A stretch of 64,000 bases of DNA from Canna indica (taxonomy: Eukaryota > Streptophyta > Magnoliopsida > Zingiberales > Cannaceae), in NCBI GenBank assembly GCA_034359265.1, contig CP136890.1:30856501-30920500 (forward strand), written 5' to 3'. Positions 22,433 through 33,556 of the stretch are shown piece by piece. The translations under genes were made by a program, and so were the position numbers. The notes under the pieces were generated by a model. It was not told the origin of the DNA, did no database searches, and saw nothing but the letters and a program-made list of their open reading frames with translations. Positions within the stretch are counted from its first letter, which is position 1, and each line of letters opens with the position of its first letter.

Positions 22433-22673
22433 TGAAAATTGAAGAGTTGAAGTTGACCAAGAAATTTAAGGAAGGATCCTTACATGGTTGCAACTTCAAA
22501 GTCTTCACCTAGACTAAATGCCTTAGGTGTAAGAATTGACATCTAAATCACTTGGTATCATCATCTTTTCTCTACTTGTATTTTTAAAGTTGGTGTTTAT
22601 GATACATGCTTAAAATTAGTTAATTTTTCCGCTCTTTATATATTTCAAATGATTTTTGATTTTTTGATTTTCA

Positions 22674-22785
22674 GTCTCTTCGGAGACCTGTAGCCTATAA
22701 CAGGCTCATGCGACCTTGCGATTCTAAATCGTTGGCTCATTGTGGCCTTTCGGTTTTCAACCAATAGGAAGGGTTGGAGATCATG
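22674..22785 (+). other. Conserved hairpin block after gag, E1 copy
   Basis: It opens GTCTCTTCGGAGAC (5-bp stem, TTCG loop). Then come AGCCT/AGGCT with a 5-nt loop (22692-22706) and CGATT/AATCG with loop CTA (22719-22731), and it ends GGGTTGGAGATCATG. It starts about 240 nt after the gag stop. Conservation and structure suggest an RNA signal for packaging, dimerisation or export, but the sequence does not say which. Confidence 0.65.
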
Positions 22786-23035
22786 TTTTCATTTATATTT
22801 CATTTATGATATCTTAAAATTCATTTTGGTATCATTTGAATTCTTTAAAAACGAATTTGAAGCTATTTAGCAAAGTAGACATTGATAACGATACTTGATT
22901 CTTCTCTTTGCTACTTAGTTTGATAACTTGCTAGTAGTCATATTTTCATTATGCTACTAGTGATTATTGTTTGCATGTTATAATAAAAGACAAGTTGGCA
23001 AAATTTCTAAGAATGAGGTATGATTTTGGATTTAC

Positions 23036-24890
23036 AAAAATCTTAGTTTAATACTCAATATTCATGCTTTAATAATGTGTCTATACTCATGATTGAATTT
23101 GCATGATAACTTCTTGAAATCTCATGAGTAGGATGAATTTTAGTACTTAGGCAAATTTCATTGAATGAAACTTGCTCTAGGTTAAGATTTGTCTCTAGAG
23201 ACCTCATTTTTAAGTCTACACTCAATAAACATATTTAGATACACACATGACATGATTCTAGGTGTTTAAACTTGAAAATTTATATGTAGATGAACAAAGT
23301 GATAAATAGATCACTTTAGGGGACTTAAACTTGAAAAAGTTTGACCCGAGTCAACAAATCGATTTGGACACTTCATTTTAAGTCCAAACTTCATAAACAT
23401 GTTAAGGAATAGGTATGACATGTTTCCATGCACTTAGAATAAAAAATTCATATGGATATGGATAAAATGACATAGAGGCTATTTCACGATAACCTTTTTT
23501 GAACCAAGTTGACCCAAGTCAACAAATTGACTTAGATGTCTCATTTTCAATTCATATTTGAGGAATATATTTAGATTTATTCATATTAGGTGTCCATAGG
23601 TTTAAATTTGAAAAACCATGAGTAAATGATAAAATTGACACTTAGTAAGTTTCATGATAACTAGCTTAGTTTTGAATGAAACCATACTAGGTTGATATCT
23701 TCACTTAAGGATATAATTTTCATTCCAAACTTGACATACACTCTTTACATGACCATTATGTAGTGTCATAAAAGTTTGAATGAAAACTGAGCATATTTTG
23801 TAAAATGACTAAAAATTATGGAAATGTCATTAAAATTTTAGCATTTTCAATCAATTTTAGAAAAGTGTAGCAAACTAATTTTGCGATGATTCTTGAAACT
23901 AAAATTTCATTGAAAAATCTAGTTTGTTGTGTAAAAATTTTAAAAAATTTCATCAAGAATATGATTTATAATAGAATTTTGAAGTTGGATTTCGGAAACA
24001 CAAAGTATCACTTACTTGAAATACTCGTTATTCGATACTTTGACTTTCGTCGAAAACTTCAAATGAAATTTTGTGCGTACTATTTTGATTCGATTTCTAA
24101 TATCATTCCCGCTATTCTTTGAGTGAAATCATTTCTAAAAATGATTTTGATATCTTGAGCGATATCTTGAAAAATGAGTTTTTGGTTGAAATTGAGATCG
24201 CTTGAAACATTGACTTAGAGAATTCATTTTGAGCTCAAACTTGACACACACATCTTAAATGATCATTCAACGATGTCTGGAAAGTTTGAATCAAAATTGA
24301 CATCATTTGAAAAAAAATACCTGATATTTATGAAAATGCCCCTGGATTTTCAAATTTTTTATGAATTTATAGAAAACTGATTTTTGACAGATTCTTGAAC
24401 CTGTAGATTCCTTGAAAAATCTAGTTTGTCTAGTTAAAGTTTAAAAAATTTTGGTCAAGAATATGATTTAATAAGGATTAAAAAGGTTGATTTTTGTAAA
24501 CTTAAAATGTACTTTGACCTAAGTCAACAAAGTGACTTAGAAATATCTTTTTAAGCCCAAACTTGGTTGATATACTTAAATTCACTTATGTTAGATGCCC
24601 AAGTGTCTATGCTAGAGAAAACATGAGTAGATAGCAAAATTTGATATTTAACCATTTTCATATTTTCATGCCTATTTCGAATGAAACCGTGCTAAGTTCA
24701 TATTTTGATCAAATAACATTCTTTTCACTTCAAACTTGATATACATGTTTTACATGACCATATCTTTGTATTTTGAAAGTTTGAATGATTTTTGAAAATG
24801 TCATAAAAAATCTCATTTATTTACGAAAATACCACTAAAGGATCTCTCTTCTCAAGTTGCTCATTTTTCTGATACTTTAAATTTTCATTA
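23036..24890 (+). repeat. Degenerate repeats of about 170 bp in E1
   Basis: A landmark of the type CATTTTAAGTCCAAACTT occurs at about 23205, 23374, 23542, 23715, 24225, 24547 and 24721. Spacings are 169, 168, 173, 510 (three units), 322 (two units) and 174. A second landmark, GTTGACCCAAGTCAAC, recurs at about 23340, 23512 and 24513. Units are strongly diverged, which is why they read as plain AT-rich sequence at first sight. Confidence 0.6.
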
Positions 24891-25202
24891 GATTTTCAAA
24901 TGAGACTTGAAGTATGATATTTTAAATTAACTTATGGTTTTGTTCTACTCATTTGATGAGAAAAATCATTTCTAAAGTGATTTTTGACTATTTGACTAAT
25001 ACTTGAAAATATCGATACTTAAGTTACTACATGATTCTTGGTTTCGGATTTCATTTATCATTTCACGATATCATGCATGGCTTAGTCTCTTATTCGATGT
25101 TTGGTTTTCCCTTGAGTTGAGACTTTCACGGTTTTGAAGAATCTTTTAGAGTTTCAACTTTGACTTTTGAATGACTTTTCTGGCCCTTTTTGAGTGATGT
25201 CA

Positions 25203-25384
25203 AAAGGGAGAGAAAAATATAGATAAAAGGAAAGAAAATATAGGAAAACCATGCATATAGATAGGGGGAGTTTATTTTCATAGATATGCATGTTGATAGG
25301 GGGAGAAATCCCATGTTTGATATCCTTTGTGGTTAAATGATATATATTCTTAAGGATGTTTGTCATCATAAAAAAGGGGGAGAT
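25203..25384 (+). other. Multiple polypurine tracts of E1
   Basis: AAAAGGGAGAG at 25203, AGGGGGAG at 25263-25270 and 25298-25305, and AAAAAGGGGGAGAT at 25371-25384 directly before the 3' LTR. The last primes plus-strand synthesis. The others are the extra tracts described for Sireviruses. Confidence 0.8.
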
Positions 25385-26048
25385 TGTTGGCCTAAGATTT
25401 TCAACCTTAGTCTTAATCTCAGTTTTGATAATAACAAACATGGAACTAATAATTTCATGGAGAGTTATTTTCAGGTTCCATGTTGGTTAGCGCTCGATGT
25501 CCCTGATCTGAAAAATCGGAGAAATCGACAAGGACGCTCATCGTCACTCGAGATTCTTCGGGAAGTTATAGTTTAGGTTTAGGGTGTGCTAGCATGTGTT
25601 GTAAATCCTCATGATGATGCAAAAAAACTCAAAAATCAAACCCGAACCCCAAAATATGAAAGCTCGAAAAATTAGAAAAGGCCTTGAAATTCACTAAGCC
25701 TAGGGAGCTCATTGGAGGGCTATATGATCTAAATATTTTCTTGGCACCAAAAGTCCCGATAATTGTTCCTTAGGTAAAAACTAGGTCACGAGATATTTTA
25801 AGGAATATTTGAAAGCCTTTAGCATATTCATATTTAACCTGGGAGATTATAAAATTTCTAGTTTTCAAAAATTTGTATTAGACCCCAAAAGTTAGATTTT
25901 GATTCTTAAGGATTTTGATTTTTTAGATATTTTTACTAAATCCAAATTGGGGTAATTCTTATATAACATTTATGTTTTAAAGTTATGAAATATTATATTG
26001 AATCCAAACACACTATTCACCCCCTCTAGTGTGGCAATTTCACCAACA
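25385..26048 (+). repeat. E1 3' LTR with a deletion of about 950 bp
   Basis: It starts TGTTGGCCTAAG and ends TTTCACCAACA, but is only 664 bp against 1,616 bp in the 5' LTR. The two agree up to GAAATATTATAT (about 25995, equivalent to 10198) and again from CAAACACACTATTCACC. The missing middle contains the palindrome cluster, TATA box and GGTTCGGCC block. Confidence 0.88.
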
Positions 26049-26053
26049 AGAGT

Positions 26054-27343
26054 TTGGTAGAATTATTGGTAATCAACTTTCACATTTGGTGACTGTATAA
26101 CAGTTTGAGTGCGCTTGTTGTAGACTCTGTAGGCTTTGCTATTTTTTGAATATCCAAGGAATATTGCTTCATCACTTTTGCTTTGCATCTTTCCAAGGTA
26201 TTCCCTATCATTCAGCACAATGCACCTGCTACCAACAATATGAAAATATGTAAGGTTAGATTTTCATCCCTTCCATAATTCATAAGGAGTTTTTGTAGTC
26301 TTTGGTCTAAGATATGCTCTATTTATAATGTAGCAAACAGTATTGATAGCTTCAACCCAAAATCTTTCAGAGATCTTCTTAGAAATTTAGCATGACCCGA
26401 GCCATCTCTTGGATAGTACAATTTTTTTCTTTCAACAACACCATTCTGTTGATGAGTCTTTGGAGTAGAGAATTCATGAAGAATACCATTATCATCACAG
26501 AATTCAGAAAAAGATACGTTTTCAAACTCTCTTCCATTATCACTTCTTATTCTAATCACTTTAAGAATAGGAAGTTCTTGTTCATTCTAGAGTCTTAGAC
26601 ATAAGGATTTGAAGTTGCTAAAGGCATTGGACTGCTTATGAGTAATCATCTACACAAACAATGACATATTTTTTTACCTCTAATGCTTTCAACTTGCATG
26701 GGGCCAACCAAATCCATGTGAAGGAGTTCTAGAGGTATTGAAGTTATCACCAGTTGTAGCTGCTTATGAGACTGCCTTGTCTGCCTTCTTGGCAAGAGCC
26801 ACAAAACAACTCAGGTTCTCCAGTGAGTTTAAGAATTCCTCTCACAGCTCCAACATTAACAAGCTTCTTTAGGTACTGGTAATTTACATGACCTAACTTT
26901 TTGTGCCACAAGTTTATATCAGGGGAAATAGCAGAAAGACAGATAGACGAGAAAATAATCTTATAGCAGTTATCTCTAGATCCACTTCTTCAAGAATACA
27001 ATCATCATTTTTATCAAAGACTTTGCAACTATTTTTGTTGAACTTAACATCTAGATTCTGGTCACATAATTGAGTGATACTCACAAGATTTGCCTTTAGA
27101 CCATCCACTAGCAGAACATCTTTTAACTTGGAATTCTTGGAACATTGAGAATTCCAATTCCTAAGACATTTCCATGTCTTCCATCTCCAAAGGTTACAGT
27201 TGCACATTCATGTTCCTGAATATTTTTTAGGTTTTCTTAATTCTCTATCATATGCTGAGAACAACCACTGTCGAAATACCATGATCCAAGAGAACAAATA
27301 GTCTTTGACATAAAAGCAACTTTATAGTTAAGCTCAACTTTTC
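26054..27343 (-). pseudogene. pol: SV-A pol, protease and integrase, broken
   Basis: Reading from 27343 down: an aspartic protease box with DSGC near 27255 (the copia form of DSGxxxH); a pre-integrase zinc region with CGSC and GRQGS near 26800; the integrase core with RSDNGREFEN (second catalytic Asp) and QQNGVVERK (catalytic Glu); then LNDREYLGKMQSKSDEAIFL and a linker that meets E1. Integrase would insert the element DNA, and protease would cut the polyprotein. Catalytic residues are still visible, but frame breaks near 26914, 26559 and 26323 make it a pseudogene. The pol frame resumes at 9587. Confidence 0.85.
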
Positions 27344-29012
27344 TTACCCAAACTTGTTTGTACTTCTGTTTAGAAGAGTCTCCATGTTCTTTCTCTTTAG
27401 CTTAAGGGCAAGCTTGAAACAATTTGCAATTATGTGTCCTCTACACTTGCAGTAGAAACATATGGGCACTTTTCTTCTCTTCCAAATAGTGAACTGTTGA
27501 TGTTTTGAGAAGCCTTTTAAAAAATTCTTCACAGGCAGTTGAGACTGGAGTTTTAACTGTCTCAAACTTATGTATCCAAGTCCAGCATAGTTAGACTTGG
27601 ATTTTCCTGCACTCAAAATTTCATTTAGAGTAACAGTGGAATTCATCATTCTGGCTTCTTTCTTTACATTTTCAAGTTCAGAAATCAACTTGGATTCTTT
27701 GTCAGATTTCTCACCAATCTGACTTTTGTAGGTTTCGACTTTCTCCTCGAGTTTATTCTTTTGTTCAATCAAAAGTTTATTTTGATTTCTGAGGGTCTTG
27801 TTGAAAGTTGTCACTTCAACCCATTTATCAAATATCTCCTGATAGGCTTCTTCACGACTGTCAATACATTGATTCTTGTTATCCTCATCCTTAGTGTCTG
27901 GAATACAAATGGGTTGAACGGTGTCGATTATGCAGGCAACAAAAGCTCTATAGTTTCCTTGCTCAGATTCTTCTTCTGCTTTATCTTCTTCATCATAATC
28001 ACTCCCGCTAGCTGTAAAAGACTTCTTAAAATTTCTTTGTACATTAGGACATTCAGACCTGACATGTCCATATCCTTCACATTCAAAGCACTGAACACCT
28101 TTAAACTCCTGCTTAAGATTAGATGTATCAACAAAAGATTGACTTCTTCTATTTTCCCCAAAAGATGAACTTGTTTTGGATCCGGTAGAATTGGACAGTT
28201 GAAACTGCTGTCTAAACTACACATTCTGATTCTACTTGTTCTTGGCTCTTAGAAATCTTTTGAAATTCTATCATAAGAGCATATGCCGCAACCATCTCCT
28301 CTCCTGAACAATCTTCAGACTTGTTGTTGTCTTCAACAACATTGAAAGCAAAGTTTCTCCTTTTCTCATTGTGAGAGTACTTCTCAGACAATTCCAACTC
28401 ATAAGTTTCCAGTTTTCCCATCAAGATGTCAAGAGTAATAGAAGAGGGATCATGAACTTCTCCTATAGTAGCATCCTTCATATCAAATTTTGTAGGCATG
28501 GATCTTAGAACTTTTCTTATCACATTTTCTTCAGAGAATGGTTCTCCAAGGTTGGAAGCATTGTTGATCAAGTCTTTGATACGCCCATGAAAGTCTTGGG
28601 TGCTTTCATCTTCGCCCATTTTTAGATTCTCAAATATAGTATTGAGAATTTCAACTTTTGACTTACGAAGAGTCTATGATCCTTCATGATTTGTTTCCAG
28701 AATCTCCTATGCTTGTTTTGCAAGAGTGCAAACATAGATGAGTTCGAACTGAGAGGGATCCACACCACTGAAAATGCCATTAAGGGCTTTGTTATCATAG
28801 TTGACAACAACAACTTCTGCTTCAGTATATAGGTTCTTTGGCTTCTTCTCAATCCCAAGTGAAGGAGGGGTATAGCCATCTTCTATAGTATCCCAACAAC
28901 GATCATCTATGGACTTGATGAATGCTATCATCCGAGCCTTCCAATAAGTATAGTTTGTTCCAACAAGAAGTGGAGGAATATTGACATAATTTTCCATCGA
29001 CATTCCTTCCAT
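27344..29012 (-). pseudogene. gag: SV-A gag, broken
   Basis: ATG at 29012 (MEGMSMENYVNIPPLLVG) fits a Sirevirus Gag start. Then come YWKARMIAFIKS, a UBN2-type stretch with MGEDESTQDFHGRI and SMPTKFDMK (28619-28212), a first CCHC knuckle near 28100 (reading C-EGYGH-C in a shifted frame), a Lys/Glu-rich coiled coil (27814-27620), and a second knuckle CFYCKCRGHIIANC near 27470-27430. Frameshifts occur near 28700, 28212 and 27900. It is longer than the Gag of E1, E3 and E6 and only distantly similar, so SV-A is a separate family of the same broad lineage. Confidence 0.85.
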
Positions 29013-29070
29013 CTAGAGCCTAAAAGATAAGAGACACACCAAGGATCTTGTGCAGATAAAGGTCAGCACA

Positions 29071-29085
29071 ACAGCTTTGATACCA
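29071..29085 (-). other. Primer binding site of SV-A
   Basis: The minus strand reads TGGTATCAAAGCTGT, an initiator-Met type site three bases from the LTR edge. Confidence 0.8.
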
Positions 29086-29088
29086 AAT

Positions 29089-30006
29089 GATCATATATAT
29101 AGGTCTCTTAGGGAACTTCTGTAAAGGACAGTTGCTTAGGAAGTTGCAACTGCTCTAACACTAGCCTATTGTAGCAAAGTAAGAATTAAAACAAAAGATA
29201 ACACAAACATAGAAGACTTGTTTGACAAACCAGTCACCTAATCTGCGAGGCACTCACTGGACAGATGCCAAATTCACTCTCTATAAGTACAATACAAGTC
29301 ATTTGGATTTCACACCCTAAATTCGACTACCAAACTACAGTGAATCGAAAATAACATAAACCTATTTGCTATTACAAGTAAATACCAAGTTGCATCTCTA
29401 TGACATCACAGCCACATAGTTCTATCCTCTACACAGCCTCGTGTTGTAGTGAGTTATCCATCCGATAACTAATCTTCTCCTCGAAGGTAAAAAGGTTGTT
29501 GCCTCTTCCATACTCGACAGTCTGCATTCAGTAGTTTCAACTCCTCTATATATGACAACAACATTTCCACGCAATGGAGTTGTCGAAAATAGATATATTC
29601 TCCAGTATTTATAGGTGTCACTGGAAGATTACTGGAAGATCTAAATAAATGCTGACTTCAATCATATTTAATCATCGATGTCTTCAATAGAAACCGTCAG
29701 CATAACTTAGGCGTTTTACAAAAGATCATTTATGTAAATAAAAAATACTTAAGGAATAAGTGAAGAGAAACTCTTCGAAACTAAACTGACCGGGGCAAAT
29801 AATAATGATTTAAATGTCCAGAATCAGTTAACAAAATCATCATTAAACCAGAAGTCCATCTGTCATCAAGATCGTATTAGATAGCCCATCCAGAAATCCT
29901 TTTAAGTCTATAAGCAGTTAAGACTGTGTCTTCACAGTTGAGACCGTCATCACCGCATAAGTCAAGCTTCTACTTTGTTGAATATGAGAAAACGCCAGAA
30001 GCTTCT
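29089..30006 (-). repeat. SV-A 5' LTR
   Basis: Pairs with 2604-3529. A small rearrangement near 29115-29140 (GGACAGTTGCTTAGGAAGTTGC) is absent from the other copy. Possible TATA box, minus strand, at 29547-29553. Confidence 0.75.
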
Positions 30007-31043
30007 TTTACCAAATATAGCCAACAAACAAAAGCCAAATACTAACAGATACGAATCAAACAAGTCTTGCAAAAGAAAAGCAGCATGATGCATCTCTAAT
30101 TATATAGCGTCCCAACTAAATTAAATGATTAAACTAAAAAAAGTATGAAACTTAAAAAATTCATGGGGTACATGCTTAATTACAAGAGTTCTATAAAATT
30201 AAATATGTCATAGAAAAATTAAAACTACTTTTGTCTTGTTATATTAATTTATTAAACCCAACTCCATAATAAAATCACACAAAGGACTTGTTTGAATTGT
30301 AGAATAGAGAGGGAGAAGGAGCAATGAGAAAGGGAAGAGTTAATTGTCCCATATTTAACTTTCAATTTTAGAAGGAGAGAGAGGAGTTTGGAGGGGTTAG
30401 AAATTTCTCTAACCCCACCAAACCCCTCAAACATTTATTCTACCAACACGGTGGAATAAGGAGGCATAACAAATTTGGAATATTTTAATGTCATGAAAAA
30501 TATCATTTTGTCCTTATTAGATTAAAGAAATTTCTCTCTTTTTTCAAAAAAATTATTTAATTTGGATTGTGGAATAGGGAGGGATGAGATACAAAATCTA
30601 GCTCTGTGGCCGCTTTGGCGATAACGGAGTTTGTAAGGGCTAGGTCGGCATCCACTTTGAGACTGCAAACTTGGTCGATGAGAACGATGGCTCGTTAGGA
30701 CCAGGTATTTGAATTCTTGAATGAGTTGCTAACTGCACCAGGAGTGTCTACATGTTCTTCATCATTTTGACTTAATCTTAAAACATCTTTCTTTGATCTT
30801 CGATGAGGGCTCTTTGGTAGACAAGCTCCACCACAAATGTAGCCAATCGACCCTGGACATACATTCAAGACGTCGACAAACCCTAATTAGTGATGAGAGG
30901 GGTTGGTGCCCTGAGTGACCCTAACATAGCTTGTGTGTTATACTCGAAAAAAATTATTAAAAAATTAAAAAATAATTATTTTAAATTAGTTGAATTAGAA
31001 AGTTGGGTTCGAGTCAGGTCCGGGTATTCGATTTGGATAAGTC
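30007..31043. other. Spacer between SV-A and G3 with a strong inverted repeat
   Basis: About 1 kb with no coding signal. A near-perfect inverted repeat with 21-bp arms lies at 30381-30401 and 30408-30428 (arm GAGGAGTTTGGAGGGGTTAGA), a six-base loop. A 24-bp direct repeat starts at 30291 and 30561 with three differences. Together they suggest a decayed MITE-like foldback, but no clear terminal repeats or target duplication are seen. The GC-richer part 30600-30950 is unassigned. Confidence 0.5.
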
Positions 31044-33349
31044 TGTAATACCTGAGGTTTTCTAATATAAAAATTTTATTTGGTGCAGCGCACGGGATTG
31101 AGGAATAGCATGGTTGAGTCGCAAAAATCGACGTGAATAGAAGGTATAATTCAATTTGTTTGACTCGTGAGTTATGTTTATATGATTTATGTGCTAGATG
31201 GATTCAAGTCGGGTTGAAATCGGGTTCGCGGGTCGAGTCGGGGCTAAATTCGGACTCGGGTTGAGTTGAGTGAGGGAACTTAAGTCATGAGGGTATTTTT
31301 GTCAAGAAAAAAAGGGATTAAAACCCTCTCACCCTAAGTTGCCGTGCGGCTCAAGGCAAGAGGGAGCCGCACGCAGCCTGAGGGAAGAGGAAAGGGGAGA
31401 GGAGCTTGTGGATGGCGCCGGTCTCGTGTCATCGTCGGAGAAATCAGGATCTTCCTCATCTAGTCCATCTCCTTCATCCGATCAAGGTGAGTGGTCTAAC
31501 CGAGATCCTTAGGGTAGGCGGGTAGCTGATCCAAGGTATTGGGGATTTTTTCGATTTCTCATTATATTTTCGTCGTCTCGTCGAAATTTTTATCGAGATC
31601 TGATCCTCTTGTGTATATGTTGTTTAACAATGAAGTTTCATGGAGTTTTCCTCGGATTTAGGGGCCGACCCCATGAAGAAAAAAGGGGAAAGGTCATGCC
31701 GAAAATTTCCCCAATTTCGTAGAGTGGTCGTAACCTCTTGGATCGAGTTATTTTCATGATTTGTGGCTCGATTATTCTTGATCACGGCTAAAAACCCTCT
31801 TCTTCCACCCTGATCAATCTCGGCCAAGCATGAGTAACCTAGGTTAGGTTCGGCCAAGTGGGTGTGAGGAGAGGAAAGGGGCTCGACTTGGTTCATGCTT
31901 ACATGTAGTGTTTTATTTCATCGTTTATGCTATATATTTATCACTTGATGTATGATTTGTTAGTAGTGGTAGATTGAGTTTATCATGCTATAAGGAAATG
32001 TTCTTGAACGCACATATATGGTTAGTATTTAGAATGGCATGTGAGTCATGGAAATATTTTATTTATTTTCTAATGTAAATGCCCAATTCTTGCCATGTTA
32101 TATTCCTTGTTTCCTTATCGAAATTTAGAAATTTATTGCTGAATTTAATCTCCTTATTTTTGGAAATCATGTGATTATTCATGTGGATAATTGTAGAACA
32201 AATTTCCTATGTTATATATGCTGTGATGAACCCGAAAGTTAACATTTTCATGCTTATAAAATGTGGTTAAACTTAAGGAATATAAGGCATAGACTAGGTT
32301 TCACACCTAGGGAAGGATAGCGGACATTAGTACTCGACTAGTGCCACCCGAGGAAGGGGTCGGGTACGGGTTGATGCCCGAGGATTTAGATGGAAGTTTT
32401 TCTTTGTGAAACTCTGATTGTGTATTGTGATTGAGATGATCTACTGAGGAGTACCGATAGCCGGAATGGCTACTACTCGACTCAACGGTGATTAGGGTCT
32501 TGAGATTGCACCAGTGGGCCCGATAGGTGTTAGACCCGAGTGGCGCAGGGTCTTGAGATTTCGTCAGTGGGCCATGCTGACGGTAGACCCGAGTCGGGTG
32601 GGACTAGCTATCCCTAAACCGATGGGATCCTGAGACTAGTTGACCATCCTAGTCGACGTACCCGGTGATTGTTATTGACATTCCTTGTATGTTGTATAGG
32701 CCAGTGCAGCCGAGTACTGTATTGTGGTGAAGGCCAGACAAGGCCGAACCATTCATGCAGGATGAGGCCATAGTGGCCGAAAGATACTCAGTCTGAAGAG
32801 CCGAGATGGCTAGACTACTTATTCGCATAGGTTGGCCAATTGGCCGTTTACCATGATATTTATATGTGCTTGTGTATATATTTATATGTTATCATATCAG
32901 GGATTTAAGTGGAGGTTCGAAAGGACCGCTCACTGAGTTCCTTCTGAACTCATGGTTTCTTGTTTTTTTTTTATAGAGCCTGACCAGTGAGGTACGGCTT
33001 GGTGGCATGGTGCGATTGGAGGGCAGGCGTTGGCGCAGATCTCGTAGCAGGCAGTCATGTAGTTGTAGTCGTGTCGATAGGGTTGTATACATGCATTGAT
33101 TAGTTTGTCTTAAAAAAAAAACTTGTATCTGCTTTAGACTTTGAAACTTGAGTTGTTTCCTTCGAATATGAAATTAATAAAACTATTTTGACATTTTTAA
33201 ATAAAATAAAGATTTGCGCCGCTGTCTTTTGTTCATGATACTTTGATGTGCAGTGTTTTATTTGGTGTAGTGGTTTAGTGCATGTGGTAGGCATCGGAGT
33301 ACCAACACGTACCCTGGCCGGTCACACGACCCTGAGTTGGGGCGTGACA
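31044..33349 (+). repeat. G3 5' LTR
   Basis: 2,306 bp from TGTAATACCTGAGG to TTGGGGCGTGACA. The end block (CCTGGCCGGTCAC...GTGACA) is shared with G1, G2 and G5, so all are related LTR families. Confidence 0.9.
32495..32600 (+). repeat. 53-bp tandem duplication in G3 LTR
   Basis: GGGTCTTGAGATT begins two units (32495 and 32548), each ending AGACCCGAGT. The 3' LTR has the same pair, and the G5 LTR has a comparable pair at 55412 and 55469 with a 57-bp period. Confidence 0.7.
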
Positions 33350-33353
33350 AAGT

Positions 33354-33365
33354 TGGTCTCAGAGC
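33354..33365 (+). other. Primer binding site of G3
   Basis: TGGTCTCAGAGC four bases after the LTR; one base from the usual TGGTATCAGAGC Met-type site. Confidence 0.75.
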
Positions 33366-33556
33366 TTCTGGTTAGGTCTTGACTACGACTAGGAATTGGG
33401 TATCATATGAGGCATATGCTAGCATGTCGAAATACGGTATAGTTATGCTACAAGATCAGGCGGCCAGAACTGCACCTCAGCGGACCATGCGGTTAGTACT
33501 TTAAATTTCAGTTATAAGTTGTTGGTATTAATGGTAAAAAAAATTATGCTAGTGTG

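Larger units (their letters stand above)
22433..25370 (+). other. E1 long non-coding internal region, no pol
   Basis: 2.9 kb of AT-rich sequence sits where a copia pol would be. No YxDD box, DSGxxxH protease box, integrase HHCC/DD35E or RNase H motif is seen in any frame. The longest ORF, 78 codons at 23886, looks random. The region holds the hairpin block (22674-22785), then degenerate repeats of about 170 bp (23036-24890), then the polypurine tracts. Confidence 0.8.
9593..26048 (+). mobile_element. E1: gag-only Sirevirus-like retrotransposon holding nested insertions
   Basis: The 5' LTR (9593-11208), primer site (11211), gag (21029-22432), polypurine tract (25371-25384) and 3' LTR (25385-26048) are all on the plus strand. 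AGAGT flanks it at 9588-9592 and 26049-26053, a perfect 5-bp target duplication inside SV-A pol. Without the solo LTR and its inserts in the leader, E1 would be about 6.7 kb. No protease, integrase, reverse transcriptase or RNase H motif occurs between gag and the 3' LTR. It is therefore non-autonomous and would need enzymes from a relative. E3 and E6 share this organisation. Confidence 0.88.
2604..30006 (-). mobile_element. SV-A: Sirevirus-type Ty1/copia element, old, split by two nested insertions
   Basis: Two LTRs of about 920 bp (2604-3529 and 29089-30006) bracket gag, protease, integrase, reverse transcriptase, RNase H and a third ORF region, in that order on the minus strand. The coding parts read across the insertions: integrase tail at 26054 continues at 9587, and RNase H at 8329 continues at 5979. 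The gag type, the wording of the integrase and protease motifs and the extra ORF after pol fit the Sirevirus (SIRE/Maximus) lineage. The outer ends are degenerate and I could not find a matching target duplication, so the ends may be off by a few bases. Many stops and frameshifts show that it is dead. Confidence 0.8.

Noticed and set aside
23886..24122. ORF of 78 codons in the E1 non-coding region as a possible pol remnant
   Set aside because: AT-rich random composition, no catalytic motif, and not conserved in E3 or E6.
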